Under the pieces are notes generated by a model that saw nothing but the letters and a program-made list of their open reading frames with translations, searched no databases and had not been told where the DNA came from. The position numbers and the translations under genes are program-made. A DNA stretch of 38,309 nt from assembly GCF_004799755.1 (NCBI RefSeq), contig NZ_SLUB01000043.1, forward strand, positions 1 through 38,309, read 5' to 3'. The DNA is from Bacillus timonensis. Its GTDB lineage: Bacteria; Bacillota; Bacilli; Bacillales; Bacillaceae_L. This document shows positions 26,753 to 35,406 of this stretch, one piece after another (the stretch's first letter is position 1; the number at the start of each line of letters is the position of its first letter).

Positions 26753-26776
26753 GTCATTGCCTCCTTTTACAGTTTT

Positions 26777-27829
26777 CTAGATTTCCGAAAACCATTCAGT
26801 TGCATATTGTCTAACTTCTGGAAGTTTAAAATTACAACAATGCCCTTCATCCTCGTATTCTAAGTAGCATTTTCCATTAGGTAATTGATGATAAAGGTGA
26901 TGAATATCTTCGTCTGAAACCATCACATCTTGTTTTCCGTGAACTAGTAATACTGGTTTTTCAAAGCCTAGAGAATCAAAAGTTGGGAGTGCATTTGATT
27001 CCTCCAAAACATAACGAGTTCTTTCCATAAAATAATCAGGAAGAGTAATTTTACTAGAAGGAAAGACAGGTGATACAGCTACAACCTTACTAACTTTTGG
27101 GTTGCAACTACCATATAATGCCCAAGCCGCACCAGAGCTTGTTCCAAATAAATAAATGGGTAGATTTGAAAAATGGAGTGCAGAATAGTCAATGAGTAAA
27201 TCGATAAATTTCTCCCACCTTTTTTTCGTACCCATGATTCCCATATAAGAGTATGTCTGCCCTTGACCTGGGCCATCAAAACTCACTGTAACAAATCCCT
27301 TTTCTAAAAAATCTAACTCATAAGTAAAAAGTTCTTCTTTCGTGGAATCAAGTGGATTAATGATAACCACAACTCCTTTTGGATTTGAAGGAACCCTTAC
27401 TCGTCCAAAATAAATTTCATCCCCTATATGGATCATGTCATACGTTGTTTTCCTAGGATAAAGTCGATCTGCTTCATGAAAATTTTTCATGGACATATTA
27501 AGCCAATATACTTTTTCTCTACTTGCTTCCGGAATCAGCCATTGAACTAATTGATAGTAAAGGCCCGCGGTACGATATTTCATTTCCGCTTCCTGTGTTT
27601 GTTGGTTTTCAGCAAACACATTCGCTTCTCTAATTTTTTGTTCTGCTAAGCTTACCCAAGATTGTATCCACTCATCTTTTGTAGAGATGGTTGAACGAAT
27701 GATCGCTAGGTCTTCCTTATCAACACCATGAACAATCCATCTATCCCAAAAACCATCAAACATATTAGCTGTTAAAAGTGTTTTCTCAATCGTACTCATA
27801 TTCGTTTTAGCCTTTTCAACCTGTAGCAT
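26777..27829 (-). CDS. Alpha/beta hydrolase, third family member of the cluster
   Basis: A 350-residue serine hydrolase with a helical N-terminal cap (1-130). It is clearly homologous to the protein at 34294-35388 (shared FWDRWIVHG / FWSRWYVHG, DSTKEE, SFDGPGQG / SFDGTGQG, FGTSSG). The catalytic triad is apparent: Ser231 in GTSSG, Asp in LVHGKQDVMVSD, His in EDEGHCCNF. The family resembles FrsA/2,6-dihydropseudooxynicotine-hydrolase-like enzymes, so ester, thioester or C-C bond hydrolysis are all possible. ATG 27829 is preferred (AAAGGAG) and overlaps the preceding gene by 14 bases. Unlike its paralogue it is followed by a STAS gene and not by an ACP. Confidence 0.85.
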   Translation of the reverse strand: MLQVEKAKTNMSTIEKTLLTANMFDGFWDRWIVHGVDKEDLAIIRSTISTKDEWIQSWVSLAEQKIREANVFAENQQTQEAEMKYRTAGLYYQLVQWLIPEASREKVYWLNMSMKNFHEADRLYPRKTTYDMIHIGDEIYFGRVRVPSNPKGVVVIINPLDSTKEELFTYELDFLEKGFVTVSFDGPGQGQTYSYMGIMGTKKRWEKFIDLLIDYSALHFSNLPIYLFGTSSGAAWALYGSCNPKVSKVVAVSPVFPSSKITLPDYFMERTRYVLEESNALPTFDSLGFEKPVLLVHGKQDVMVSDEDIHHLYHQLPNGKCYLEYEDEGHCCNFKLPEVRQYATEWFSEI

Positions 27830-28769
27830 TAAACTTTCTCTCCTTTTCATTACTCAAATCAAAATGCAAGATAATGGTTGAGCCATGTGGAGAGGTAGAT
27901 AATGTAACCTGCTTCGTCATTTTCATCATCAGAGTAAAACCTTGCCCCATTGATTTTTTTGTAGAGTATCCTTCTAGTAGAGCCATCTTAGGCAGTTCTT
28001 GTAAATTGAACCCTGGCCCCTTATCTTCAATAATAAACCTTACTTCTTTTTTTGCAGTGTCTTCAATGAAGGTCATTTTACCCTCTTCTGCATGTTTAAT
28101 CGTGTTAGTAATTGCCTCTGAGAGAACGAGCAACCAGCTCATGACCTGGGTTTTGTTTATGTGTTTTGATTCAAGAATTTCTTTTACTTGATTACGACAA
28201 TTCGGGATATCTGAACGCTCCTTGATCGTATTCTCGCAAAATACGATTCCTTCTTTGAATCCTTCAACCTCATCTTCTTTAATAAGCAAGAACTTGCCCT
28301 GTGTTGCTGCTAAAATGACATCACGGTAGACTTCCCACTTACCGTCATCAGCTTGTTTTGAAGAAGTTTGTTTCACTGTATTGAGTGAAACAAATAGCTC
28401 ATTTTTAAACATTTCGTACGCCTTAAGCATAGCGTTTTGAACATCATTCTTTATATCTAACTGTCTAATTTCATGTGGGATATCCAAATTTTGTTCATTC
28501 CAATGGACCATTCTCTCACTTAAATGGATAAAAACTTCTTTATCACTACTAGGTTCATGAAATGACTTTTTGGTAAATGACAAATAAAATATGAAATCTC
28601 CTTGAGCCTTATCTCCTCCTGAGTATTCACATAACTTTTTTGCGAGAAATCCTTTTTTACTCATTTGATTTAAGTCATTAAATGCTGTTTCAGAAGGGAG
28701 AGACAAGGCAAAAGGTTCTTCTTTTTCGACTGAGGAATCCTTAAATAATTTATCAAAGAGCCGTCTCAC
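27816..28769 (-). CDS. RsbW-like serine kinase/ATPase with a novel N-terminal domain
   Basis: A 317-residue protein. The last about 125 residues are a GHKL ATPase of the anti-sigma type: N box LSEAITNTIKHAEEG, G1 box IIEDKGPGFNL, and G2 region GYSTKKSMGQGFTLM. Residues 1-185 form a charged, helical region that I do not recognise and that ordinary RsbW/SpoIIAB proteins (about 140-160 residues) lack. Start is GTG behind AGGAGGGGG. It is the kinase partner of the two STAS proteins. No sigma factor gene is adjacent, so its output target is unknown. Confidence 0.82.
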   Translation of the reverse strand: MRRLFDKLFKDSSVEKEEPFALSLPSETAFNDLNQMSKKGFLAKKLCEYSGGDKAQGDFIFYLSFTKKSFHEPSSDKEVFIHLSERMVHWNEQNLDIPHEIRQLDIKNDVQNAMLKAYEMFKNELFVSLNTVKQTSSKQADDGKWEVYRDVILAATQGKFLLIKEDEVEGFKEGIVFCENTIKERSDIPNCRNQVKEILESKHINKTQVMSWLLVLSEAITNTIKHAEEGKMTFIEDTAKKEVRFIIEDKGPGFNLQELPKMALLEGYSTKKSMGQGFTLMMKMTKQVTLSTSPHGSTIILHFDLSNEKERKFNATG

Positions 28770-28781
28770 AGTTCCCCCTCC

Positions 28782-29480
28782 TTAAAGAATGCCTAGAGGA
28801 GGCATAATTGTGATTTCATCGATAAATGCCCCTTGTGGCTGATCAAGTAGGTAAAGCAAATGTTTGGCAACCGTTTCTGTTGGAATCATTTTTGACATAT
28901 CAAGACTTGTCTCCATGTTGTCCCAAAAGCTACTGCTCACGGAACCTGGAATAACTGCTGTAACTTGAACACCTTTCTCCCGCAGTTCCGTCTGTAATAC
29001 TTTTGTAAATCCCATAACCCCAAATTTAGATGCGGAATACCCGCCACAGCCTGCTAATGCTGTAGTGCCCGCGATTGATACAAGATTTAAAATATGACCT
29101 TTACCTCTTTCAGCCATATGCTTCCCAAAGTACTTACAGGACAGAAAAGTCCCTCGTACATTTGTTGCAAGCATCTTATCAAATTCCCCTAATGTTGTAT
29201 CGATTACACTTCCAAATACTCCTACACCAGCACAATTCAATAAGGTATCTACTGTGCCAAAGTGATTAATTGCATTTTTAAAAAACTCTTTAACGGATTC
29301 CTCACTTGTTACATCTAACGGTAACTCTAATACATTTCCTTCTAACTTATAGGAATTGCTTCTGCTTCCAAGAACGAGGTTTGCACCTAGTTTTCTAAGT
29401 TGGTCTGCTGTTTCTTTACCAATTCCTTTACTTGAACCCGTAATGACAATTGTTCTTCCCTTAAACGATTGACTCGGCAT
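28782..29480 (-). CDS. Short-chain dehydrogenase/reductase, sepiapterin-reductase-like by context
   Basis: A 232-residue NADP(H)-type classical SDR. Cofactor motif TGSSKGIG at 14-21, NCAG at 82-85, catalytic Ser135, Tyr148 and Lys152 (GGYSASK), and PGSVSS after beta-6. Sequence alone fits many SDRs, including FabG-like ones. Its place five bases after a PTPS gene and behind FolE makes a sepiapterin reductase role (reduction of 6-pyruvoyl-tetrahydropterin side chain) the best guess. TGGAG precedes the ATG. Confidence 0.88.
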   Translation of the reverse strand: MPSQSFKGRTIVITGSSKGIGKETADQLRKLGANLVLGSRSNSYKLEGNVLELPLDVTSEESVKEFFKNAINHFGTVDTLLNCAGVGVFGSVIDTTLGEFDKMLATNVRGTFLSCKYFGKHMAERGKGHILNLVSIAGTTALAGCGGYSASKFGVMGFTKVLQTELREKGVQVTAVIPGSVSSSFWDNMETSLDMSKMIPTETVAKHLLYLLDQPQGAFIDEITIMPPLGIL

Positions 29481-29485
29481 ATTTT

Positions 29486-30304
29486 TTACTCCATTTCCGG
29501 ACCATAATATTCAAAATAATTTTTCTCTGTTTCATATAACCCAATTTTAAAGAGATTCTTTAGCTTAGGAGCTAACAGGTCCCAAACGACCACTGCTACA
29601 TTTTCGGAAGTTGGGTTTAGTTCCTTAAATTCCTCCGTGTCTAAATTCAAATGTTTATGATCAAATTTCTTCATTATTTCCCGTTCAACGATTTCATCCA
29701 TTTCTGAAAGATTTGCAATCATCCCGGTAACTGGGTCTGGCTTTCCACTTACCGTTACCTCCAGGTAGTAGTTATGACCGTGCCCATATGGATTATTGCA
29801 TTTTCCAAAGATTGCAAGGTTTTCCTCGTGACTCAATTGATAACTATGCAAACGGTGTGCCGTTGAAAAGTGGTACTTTCTAGTTAAACGAACCATTTCT
29901 TGGTCCTCCTTCTCCGCAAATAAAAAATCATTTTCCCTCAAACGAATTTTATGAAGTTGACAATTGTCAATCTTTCCATCAAGCGAACTCCATATATACG
30001 AAACCATATTTTCGGTAGTTGGCAAATGACTTGTAAAATATGGATTCTCTTTATTCAGAAATTTTCCATCTACTTCTCTATAAATAAAGGATTTTACAAC
30101 TTTATCAATATCGGTAATATTGACGACGATCCCTGATTCTCGGTCTAATTGCCCTTTCACCATTACTTCTAACGTATAATCGTGTCCATGTCCGTGTGGA
30201 TTACTACAAAGTCCAAAAACTTTTTGATTCTCTTCCTCACTCCACTCTTCAATCCGATAATAATGGGCTGCTGAAAAGTACATCTTTCGTGAAAGATAAA
30301 GCAT
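29486..30304 (-). CDS. Tandem 6-pyruvoyl-tetrahydropterin synthase
   Basis: A 272-residue fusion of two PTPS domains. PTPS turns dihydroneopterin triphosphate into 6-pyruvoyl-tetrahydropterin. Domain 2 (138-272) is very like the animal enzyme: zinc ligands His150, His175, His177, catalytic Cys169 in FGKCNNPYGHGHNY, Asp215-His216 in FDHKHLN, and Glu258 in LYETE. Domain 1 (1-135) keeps zinc ligands His14, His39, His41, Cys33 and Glu124, but has Gly80 where the catalytic His should follow Asp79, so it may be inactive or changed in function. The CNNPxGHGHNY pattern favours true PTPS over QueD, whose motif is different. GGAGG before ATG. Confidence 0.93.
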   Translation of the reverse strand: MLYLSRKMYFSAAHYYRIEEWSEEENQKVFGLCSNPHGHGHDYTLEVMVKGQLDRESGIVVNITDIDKVVKSFIYREVDGKFLNKENPYFTSHLPTTENMVSYIWSSLDGKIDNCQLHKIRLRENDFLFAEKEDQEMVRLTRKYHFSTAHRLHSYQLSHEENLAIFGKCNNPYGHGHNYYLEVTVSGKPDPVTGMIANLSEMDEIVEREIMKKFDHKHLNLDTEEFKELNPTSENVAVVVWDLLAPKLKNLFKIGLYETEKNYFEYYGPEME

Positions 30305-30319
30305 GTTGTAAACCTCCTA

Positions 30320-30889
30320 TCAATCTCGTAAAAGAGCTCTTTCGAATTCTTCGACTAGAGCTTCATTCTCTTTAAATGCTCCCTTTTTAACTGTAGTAAC
30401 AGTTGAGCTACCTGGTTTCTTAATTCCTCTTGCACACATACAAAGATGCTGCCCCTCGACACTTACAATTACACCTTCTGGCTGTAATACGTTCATAACT
30501 GCACTTGCAATTTGCTGGGTCATTCGTTCCTGTACCTGCGGACGCTTTGCAACAAGTTCCACAAGTCTTGCAAACTTACTTAATCCAACAACTCTGCCAT
30601 TCGGAATATAGCCAATATGTGCCTTGCCGAAGAAAGGAATAAGATGGTGTTCACAAAAAGTGTAATAGGTAATGTCCTTTACAATTACAATTCCATCATA
30701 GTTTTCCTCAAATGTTGTGGTAAGTGCTGTTTCTGGATCAATTCCTACACCTTCAAATACTTCACCAAACATTTTTGCGACTCGCTTTGGTGTGTCTAGT
30801 AAACCCTCTCTTGTTGGATCCTCGCCAATTATTGCTAAAATAGAGCGGATATGATCCTCTATTAGACTATTTTTAAGTTCAACTGTCAT
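30320..30889 (-). CDS. folE: GTP cyclohydrolase I
   Basis: A 189-residue FolE-type enzyme that opens GTP to 7,8-dihydroneopterin triphosphate, the entry to folate and to tetrahydrobiopterin. Zinc ligands are Cys79 and His82 (TFCEHHLIPF) and Cys150 (GQHLCM). Other signatures are GYIPNGRVVGLSKFARLVE and QERMTQQIA. ATG 30889 follows GGGGAAATCAAGC; the frame extends upstream without family similarity. Placed in front of PTPS and SDR genes, it probably feeds a dedicated pterin pathway and not folate synthesis, for which Bacillaceae usually have a copy elsewhere. Confidence 0.95.
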   Translation of the reverse strand: MTVELKNSLIEDHIRSILAIIGEDPTREGLLDTPKRVAKMFGEVFEGVGIDPETALTTTFEENYDGIVIVKDITYYTFCEHHLIPFFGKAHIGYIPNGRVVGLSKFARLVELVAKRPQVQERMTQQIASAVMNVLQPEGVIVSVEGQHLCMCARGIKKPGSSTVTTVKKGAFKENEALVEEFERALLRD

Positions 30890-30916
30890 GCTTGATTTCC
30901 CCTTTGATGAATTTTT

Positions 30917-30960
30917 AATCCTAATAGAAGGTTCAAAAAAACGCACCTTAAAACAGGATT
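30917..30960 (-). other. Nested hairpin in the leader of folE
   Basis: AATCCT pairs with AGGATT, and inside that AAGGT pairs with ACCTT, leaving a T-rich loop. The 122-base gap before folE is one of the few in this gene train and also holds the palindrome AATTGC/GCAATT at 30986-31001 and a possible promoter (TTGCAC, 18 bases, TAGTAT). No known THF-riboswitch motif is seen. Confidence 0.35.
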
Positions 30961-31011
30961 TTTACAACAATACTATTTACCTACTAATTGCGCGTGCAAT
31001 TCGTATATTGA

Positions 31012-32613
31012 TTAGAGTTTAAATTTGTACATATTCTCGAATAATGTTTTAGAAATATTAGATAGCTCAACTGACTGTGCTTGTAATGATTTAAATAAAT
31101 CAGATAGCGTAATGGTCATATCTGTAGTAGAGGATGTATTATTATTAGAAATTTCACGAACTGCTTGGATTCTAGACTTGATATCCTCTAACTCTTCTTT
31201 ATTGGTCAATGAATCTATTTTTTCCTCAAGAGCATCTAAGAAATCTATAATTTCATAATTGTCTTCTCTAGCCCTAGAAGTTAAATCAACAGATAGGGCA
31301 TACGCCTTCTCAACAGACTCATCAGCAGCTGTCTTTAACTCTAAAGATAAATTTTGTACTTTATTAGCTTCTTTCGTTGTATTTTTTAACACCTTATTTA
31401 AGGTACTCGTCATTCGATTCGTACTGTTAGAAAGGTCTGCTAACTCACCTTTACCTTTAATTGTGCTAGTAGTAGAAAAATCACCTGACTCAAGCGTTTT
31501 TATTTGAGTTATAATCACTTGAATATCCTTATAAATTCTACCGAAAAATCTAGTAGATAGAATAAATAATGCCACTAACGATATTAAGCTGAATATAATC
31601 AGCAATGTTGCCATATTTTTTAAAGGTTGACTTAAATGGTCATAATCTAAACCAATGTAGATTGCTTTTCCATCAGAAGTAGGAATAAAGACTTTATAGT
31701 AAGTATTGCCTCCTAATTCTTCTTTGTATGAAACTTGTTTAGGCGTTTTGACTAAATTTACAAGTGTAGCTACATCCTTTTCGGTTTCAGACTCGAAAGT
31801 CCCATAATTAACTTTCTTCCAATCAGAGATTTCAATTTCTAATAGTGAAGGATCTGCATATACTTGTGGGGTTAAAACTGCAAGTTCTAAAACACTTTTA
31901 TTGGAATTTAGAACAGTTTTAATCCACATATCTGGTCCAACTTCTTGAGTAAAGTTATAAACCTCGTTTGCTTCAATATATGGATTGATAATATAATCTT
32001 TTCCTTCAGGTTTGTAGTATCCATATTTGAAGAAAGTAGGTTTATCAGTGTTAGAACCTGATGGCGCAATAGGAAGTATCATTGTATTTTTTTCTTTATA
32101 TGCTCCAAAGAAATCAGGAAGTTCTTCCTCATAATATAAAGCATGAATGGTTTGATATACTGGTGATTCTTCACCTAAGTAGTGTTTAAAGCTAAATCCT
32201 ATATCTGTTGGAGTTGTAGACTTTACTCCCATTACCCCTTGATCACCTTGTTCAGTAAGTAGAGTTATACCTGCAATATCAAATTCATCTTGTAGAGCCA
32301 ATAACTCTTCATTAGTAATTTCTTCTAAAGGCTTATCCCCTAGTCTGTCATCGATACGTTCTGCAACTAGCTTTAATTTTAAGTCTAACTGGAGTTCAAT
32401 GGCCTTAGTCGCCATCTGAGTTTCATTCATTCCTTGTTTTATACTTTCACTTACTTTTAGAGCCTCTACTGCTACATCAGACTCAATTTTCTGACTCAGG
32501 TACGTATATTGAATTGCACCTGAGCAGACTAATATAATTAATAGAACGATTAACATTGTAGTAGTGAATTGTCTTTTTAAGGTACTACTGGTTTTCTTTA
32601 AAGCGTCTGGCAT
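31012..32613 (-). CDS. Cache-type membrane sensor with HAMP and coiled coil, no MCP tip
   Basis: A 533-residue membrane protein. TM1 is at about 18-38 (TMLIVLLIILVCSGAIQYTY), an extracellular region of about 300 residues resembling a Cache-type sensor follows, and TM2 is at about 337-357 (LLIIFSLISLVALFIL). Beyond it come a HAMP-like segment and a coiled coil of about 150 residues. The overall plan is that of a chemoreceptor, but the E/Q-rich hairpin tip that binds CheA/CheW (the [14 protein letters not shown] block) is absent. It therefore should not signal through CheA. It ends NISKTLFENMYKFKL. In this cluster it may gate the PP2C/STAS/ATPase module, an inference. GGAGGACAG precedes the ATG. 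Confidence 0.75.
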   Translation of the reverse strand: MPDALKKTSSTLKRQFTTTMLIVLLIILVCSGAIQYTYLSQKIESDVAVEALKVSESIKQGMNETQMATKAIELQLDLKLKLVAERIDDRLGDKPLEEITNEELLALQDEFDIAGITLLTEQGDQGVMGVKSTTPTDIGFSFKHYLGEESPVYQTIHALYYEEELPDFFGAYKEKNTMILPIAPSGSNTDKPTFFKYGYYKPEGKDYIINPYIEANEVYNFTQEVGPDMWIKTVLNSNKSVLELAVLTPQVYADPSLLEIEISDWKKVNYGTFESETEKDVATLVNLVKTPKQVSYKEELGGNTYYKVFIPTSDGKAIYIGLDYDHLSQPLKNMATLLIIFSLISLVALFILSTRFFGRIYKDIQVIITQIKTLESGDFSTTSTIKGKGELADLSNSTNRMTSTLNKVLKNTTKEANKVQNLSLELKTAADESVEKAYALSVDLTSRAREDNYEIIDFLDALEEKIDSLTNKEELEDIKSRIQAVREISNNNTSSTTDMTITLSDLFKSLQAQSVELSNISKTLFENMYKFKL

Positions 32614-32628
32614 AAACTGTCCTCCATA

Positions 32629-34068
32629 TTAAATCAGTGATTTTAGTTTGACTTTATCAACCTTATTTGATATCAAAGGCATTTCATCTATAAATATCAC
32701 CTTGTCAGGAATTTTATAAGGTGAAATTCGGCCTGAACAATAAGAACGAATATCTTTAGTTGTTACCCCGTCAGCAACTACAAAAGCCACAATTTGCTCT
32801 CCATAAATATCATGAGGTAAACCTACAACTGCAACATTTTTTATTCCTTCTATCTGTTGGAGAAAGGTTTCTATCTCATTCGAAATGACTTGTCGACCAC
32901 CTTTTTTGATAACATCCTTCTTACGACCAACTAACTTGAAAGATCTATCAGAAGGAAACTCAACTAAGTCTCCCGTTTTAAACCATCCATCTTCAAAGGC
33001 TTCTTGTGTAATAACAGGATTATTGTAGTATTCCGTGAACATACTCCCTGTTTTTAACCACAATTCATCATCTACTACTTTATACTCGACTTCATCGAAC
33101 AGGGTTAACACGATCTCCTCATCACTATTATCGGTGATTACCCCATCACCTATGGCTCCTGCTTCAGAGCTACCTAAAAGGGTTATGAATTTACAATCTT
33201 CCATTAGAGGGAAGGCTTTTAAAATACTAGGTGTTACTTTTTCACCAATAAAACATACAAGTTCTAATTTCTTTAAGACTTCGGGTCTTAGTCTGCTAGC
33301 AAAATTATAAAGTGATTTAAAGATTGAAGGTGTAGTCATTACTTTATTTGTATTTGTTTTTTCAATCGTTTCTATCATTTTTACTAGATCAAACTCACTT
33401 GCTACAACTAAGTTTGAACCTGCCTTCATGACGGATTTCATAGCTACAACTGCACTGAAAGTACTTATAGCTGCATATATAAACATATTATCCGTAGGTT
33501 TTAAATCCCAACATTTGAAAAGACAATCATAAGTAAAATCGAAAATACTGTTTCCAAATACGATCCCTTTAGGTTGACCTGTACTTCCTGATGAGAAAGT
33601 TACAAACTCTCCTTTCGCTGTAGTATTACTCTTTTCAATATGACCATAATTCGTTTTATCCCAAGTAATACAATCATCAGAAGTGAAGATTGTCGTTTTT
33701 GTTTCCCTTCCCGTTGCCCAGTCTTTTATAGCTGTTGAGAAGGAGAAACCTGATACCTCATGAACAGTGAAAATAATATGAGGGTCAAGGGAATTTAATA
33801 CCCCTAATAAGTCGTCTGTTCTCGACTGTAAACTAATAGGTACTAGTGTTGCGTTTAACTTGTTGATTGCAAAGAATAAAGGAATATACTCCTCTACTAC
33901 ATTTACTAATACGGCTACTGCTTTACCCTTTAAATCCTTAGAGTCTAACAAAGCCTCATATCTAGCAATCTCAGTTTTTAATTCTCCTGCAGTAAGGCTT
34001 TTTGATAGAGATGATAAGGTTACATTGCCATCATCCAACCCTGCTAGTATATTTTCATAGAAATTCAT
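32629..34068 (-). CDS. Acyl-adenylate-forming ligase 2 (AMP-dependent synthetase)
   Basis: A 479-residue member of the ANL superfamily, closely paralogous to the gene at 35527-36978. P-loop SSGSTGQPKG, LGSSEAGAIGDG in place of the usual YGxTE motif, hinge/ATP motif WFKTGDLVEF, GRKKDVIKKGG, and the C-terminal catalytic Lys region SNKVDKVKLKSL. It is expected to activate a carboxylic acid with ATP and load it on the ACP encoded immediately upstream; ATG overlaps the ACP stop by four bases (ATGA). The N-terminal domain is slightly short. Substrate unknown; the lack of condensing enzymes nearby argues against chain extension. Confidence 0.88.
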   Translation of the reverse strand: MNFYENILAGLDDGNVTLSSLSKSLTAGELKTEIARYEALLDSKDLKGKAVAVLVNVVEEYIPLFFAINKLNATLVPISLQSRTDDLLGVLNSLDPHIIFTVHEVSGFSFSTAIKDWATGRETKTTIFTSDDCITWDKTNYGHIEKSNTTAKGEFVTFSSGSTGQPKGIVFGNSIFDFTYDCLFKCWDLKPTDNMFIYAAISTFSAVVAMKSVMKAGSNLVVASEFDLVKMIETIEKTNTNKVMTTPSIFKSLYNFASRLRPEVLKKLELVCFIGEKVTPSILKAFPLMEDCKFITLLGSSEAGAIGDGVITDNSDEEIVLTLFDEVEYKVVDDELWLKTGSMFTEYYNNPVITQEAFEDGWFKTGDLVEFPSDRSFKLVGRKKDVIKKGGRQVISNEIETFLQQIEGIKNVAVVGLPHDIYGEQIVAFVVADGVTTKDIRSYCSGRISPYKIPDKVIFIDEMPLISNKVDKVKLKSLI

Positions 34069-34304
34069 TTAGATAACCCCTCTTTTACTATGGAATAAAG
34101 ACCGCCAACAGTAGCCGTTTTATCCGCATTTTCTATAAAGTTACTGAAAGAAACTTTATAATGGTCAGCTAACATAGTTGTCAAATTTACCATTTGAAGT
34201 GAATCAACATCTAATTCATCCCTTAAATTTGTTTCTTCAGATACTTCGACTTGTTCTTGCTCAAGCAAGTCGAACATTGTAGCTGTAAAATTATTAAATG
34301 TCAT
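34065..34304 (-). CDS. Acyl carrier protein 2
   Basis: A 79-residue carrier protein with the phosphopantetheine site Ser35 in DELDVDSLQMVNLTTML. Acidic, four-helix pattern. Its start overlaps the end of the upstream hydrolase by 11 bases and its stop overlaps the ligase start, so hydrolase, ACP and ligase form a translationally coupled cassette. Confidence 0.9.
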   Translation of the reverse strand: MTFNNFTATMFDLLEQEQVEVSEETNLRDELDVDSLQMVNLTTMLADHYKVSFSNFIENADKTATVGGLYSIVKEGLSK

Positions 34305-35388
34305 TGATATTCACTCCCTTGAACCATTCAGCGGAACGGTGTCTTATTTCGCCTAACTTATTATCACAACAGTGAGCCTCATTTTCGTATGTTATGAAAC
34401 GTTTTTCTTCATCAAGGTTGTTATACACTTGCTTTAATTCTTTACCATCTATTAAGAGGTCTTTCTCACCATGCACGATAACGATATTACCAATATCAGA
34501 AACACTATCTTCCTCAAATGTAGGTAAATACCCTGTATCAAAATCTACTAGCATATTACTCATACGACTTCGGAAATAATCAGGAAGTCTAATATTAGAT
34601 GCATACCTAGTAGGTGGACTTACCGCTACGATCTTATCTACTAGTGGATGTCTACTAGATTCGATGGCCCAAGCACCACCTGAACTTGTTCCGAATAGAT
34701 TGATAGATAGGTGAGGAAACTTTAAGTGAGCAAATTCCACTACCCCTTTCGTAAATTCTTTCCATGATTGGTAGTCAGCCTTATGACCATGAACCATAAG
34801 GGTTTCCCCTTGACCAGTTCCATCAAAACTTACAACTGCTAACCCCTCATTCACGAAGTCTTGTTCGTACAGATAGAATTCTTCCTTTGTAGAGTCAGTA
34901 GGAGTGACAAGGATAACCACACCTTGAGGTTCAGACTCTGGTATGTGAATACGACCACCATAATTTTTACCGTTAATTGTTAGGGTATGACGAATGATTT
35001 CACCAGTAGATACCTCATCAGCAAGCTCGAACATATCTAGACACTTTTTATACCAGTCGGCTCTTATACCGTGGGGTTCAGGGTACACCCACTGTGCAAG
35101 GTTTAGATAAATGCCTGCTTTACGGTAGTTTTCTTCTGCCTTAGCGAAATCATTACTAGATTTGAAGGTGTCTGCTCTTTCTTTGTACTCATTAGCTTTA
35201 TTAGAAAGTTCTGTAACCCAACCTTCAGCTGTAATCATTTTTGATCGATGTGCTTTGACAAAGTCTTCATCAATACCGTGTACATACCAACGACTCCAAA
35301 AACCATTATCCATCAGACTTGCAAGAATGGTTTTTTCAATAATTGTATCGGTGGACATTTCCTGTAACTTCGTTTTTAACTTTCCCAT
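34294..35388 (-). CDS. Alpha/beta hydrolase of the ACP/ligase cassette
   Basis: A 364-residue serine hydrolase with an N-terminal helical cap (1-135). The nucleophile is Ser235 in FGTSSGGAW, acid Asp in VHGEKDLLIDG, and base His in YENEAHCCDN. SFDGTGQGE forms the usual oxyanion-side loop. Homologous to the protein at 26777-27829. Coupled to the ACP downstream, it could release or transfer the acyl group from ACP. ATG 35388 has GAGGGAG before it; a TTG at 35406 is possible but lies on the RBS. Confidence 0.85.
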   Translation of the reverse strand: MGKLKTKLQEMSTDTIIEKTILASLMDNGFWSRWYVHGIDEDFVKAHRSKMITAEGWVTELSNKANEYKERADTFKSSNDFAKAEENYRKAGIYLNLAQWVYPEPHGIRADWYKKCLDMFELADEVSTGEIIRHTLTINGKNYGGRIHIPESEPQGVVILVTPTDSTKEEFYLYEQDFVNEGLAVVSFDGTGQGETLMVHGHKADYQSWKEFTKGVVEFAHLKFPHLSINLFGTSSGGAWAIESSRHPLVDKIVAVSPPTRYASNIRLPDYFRSRMSNMLVDFDTGYLPTFEEDSVSDIGNIVIVHGEKDLLIDGKELKQVYNNLDEEKRFITYENEAHCCDNKLGEIRHRSAEWFKGVNINDI

Positions 35389-35406
35389 TTTCTTCTCCCT
35401 CTTCAA

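Noticed and set aside
28782-29480. FabG assignment for the SDR
   Set aside because: ACPs are in the train, but no other fatty acid or polyketide chain-extension gene is present and the SDR sits directly after PTPS and FolE.
29486-30304. QueD (queuosine) assignment for the PTPS fusion
   Set aside because: Domain 2 follows the animal PTPS pattern closely and no queC, queE or queF gene is nearby, while an SDR follows directly.
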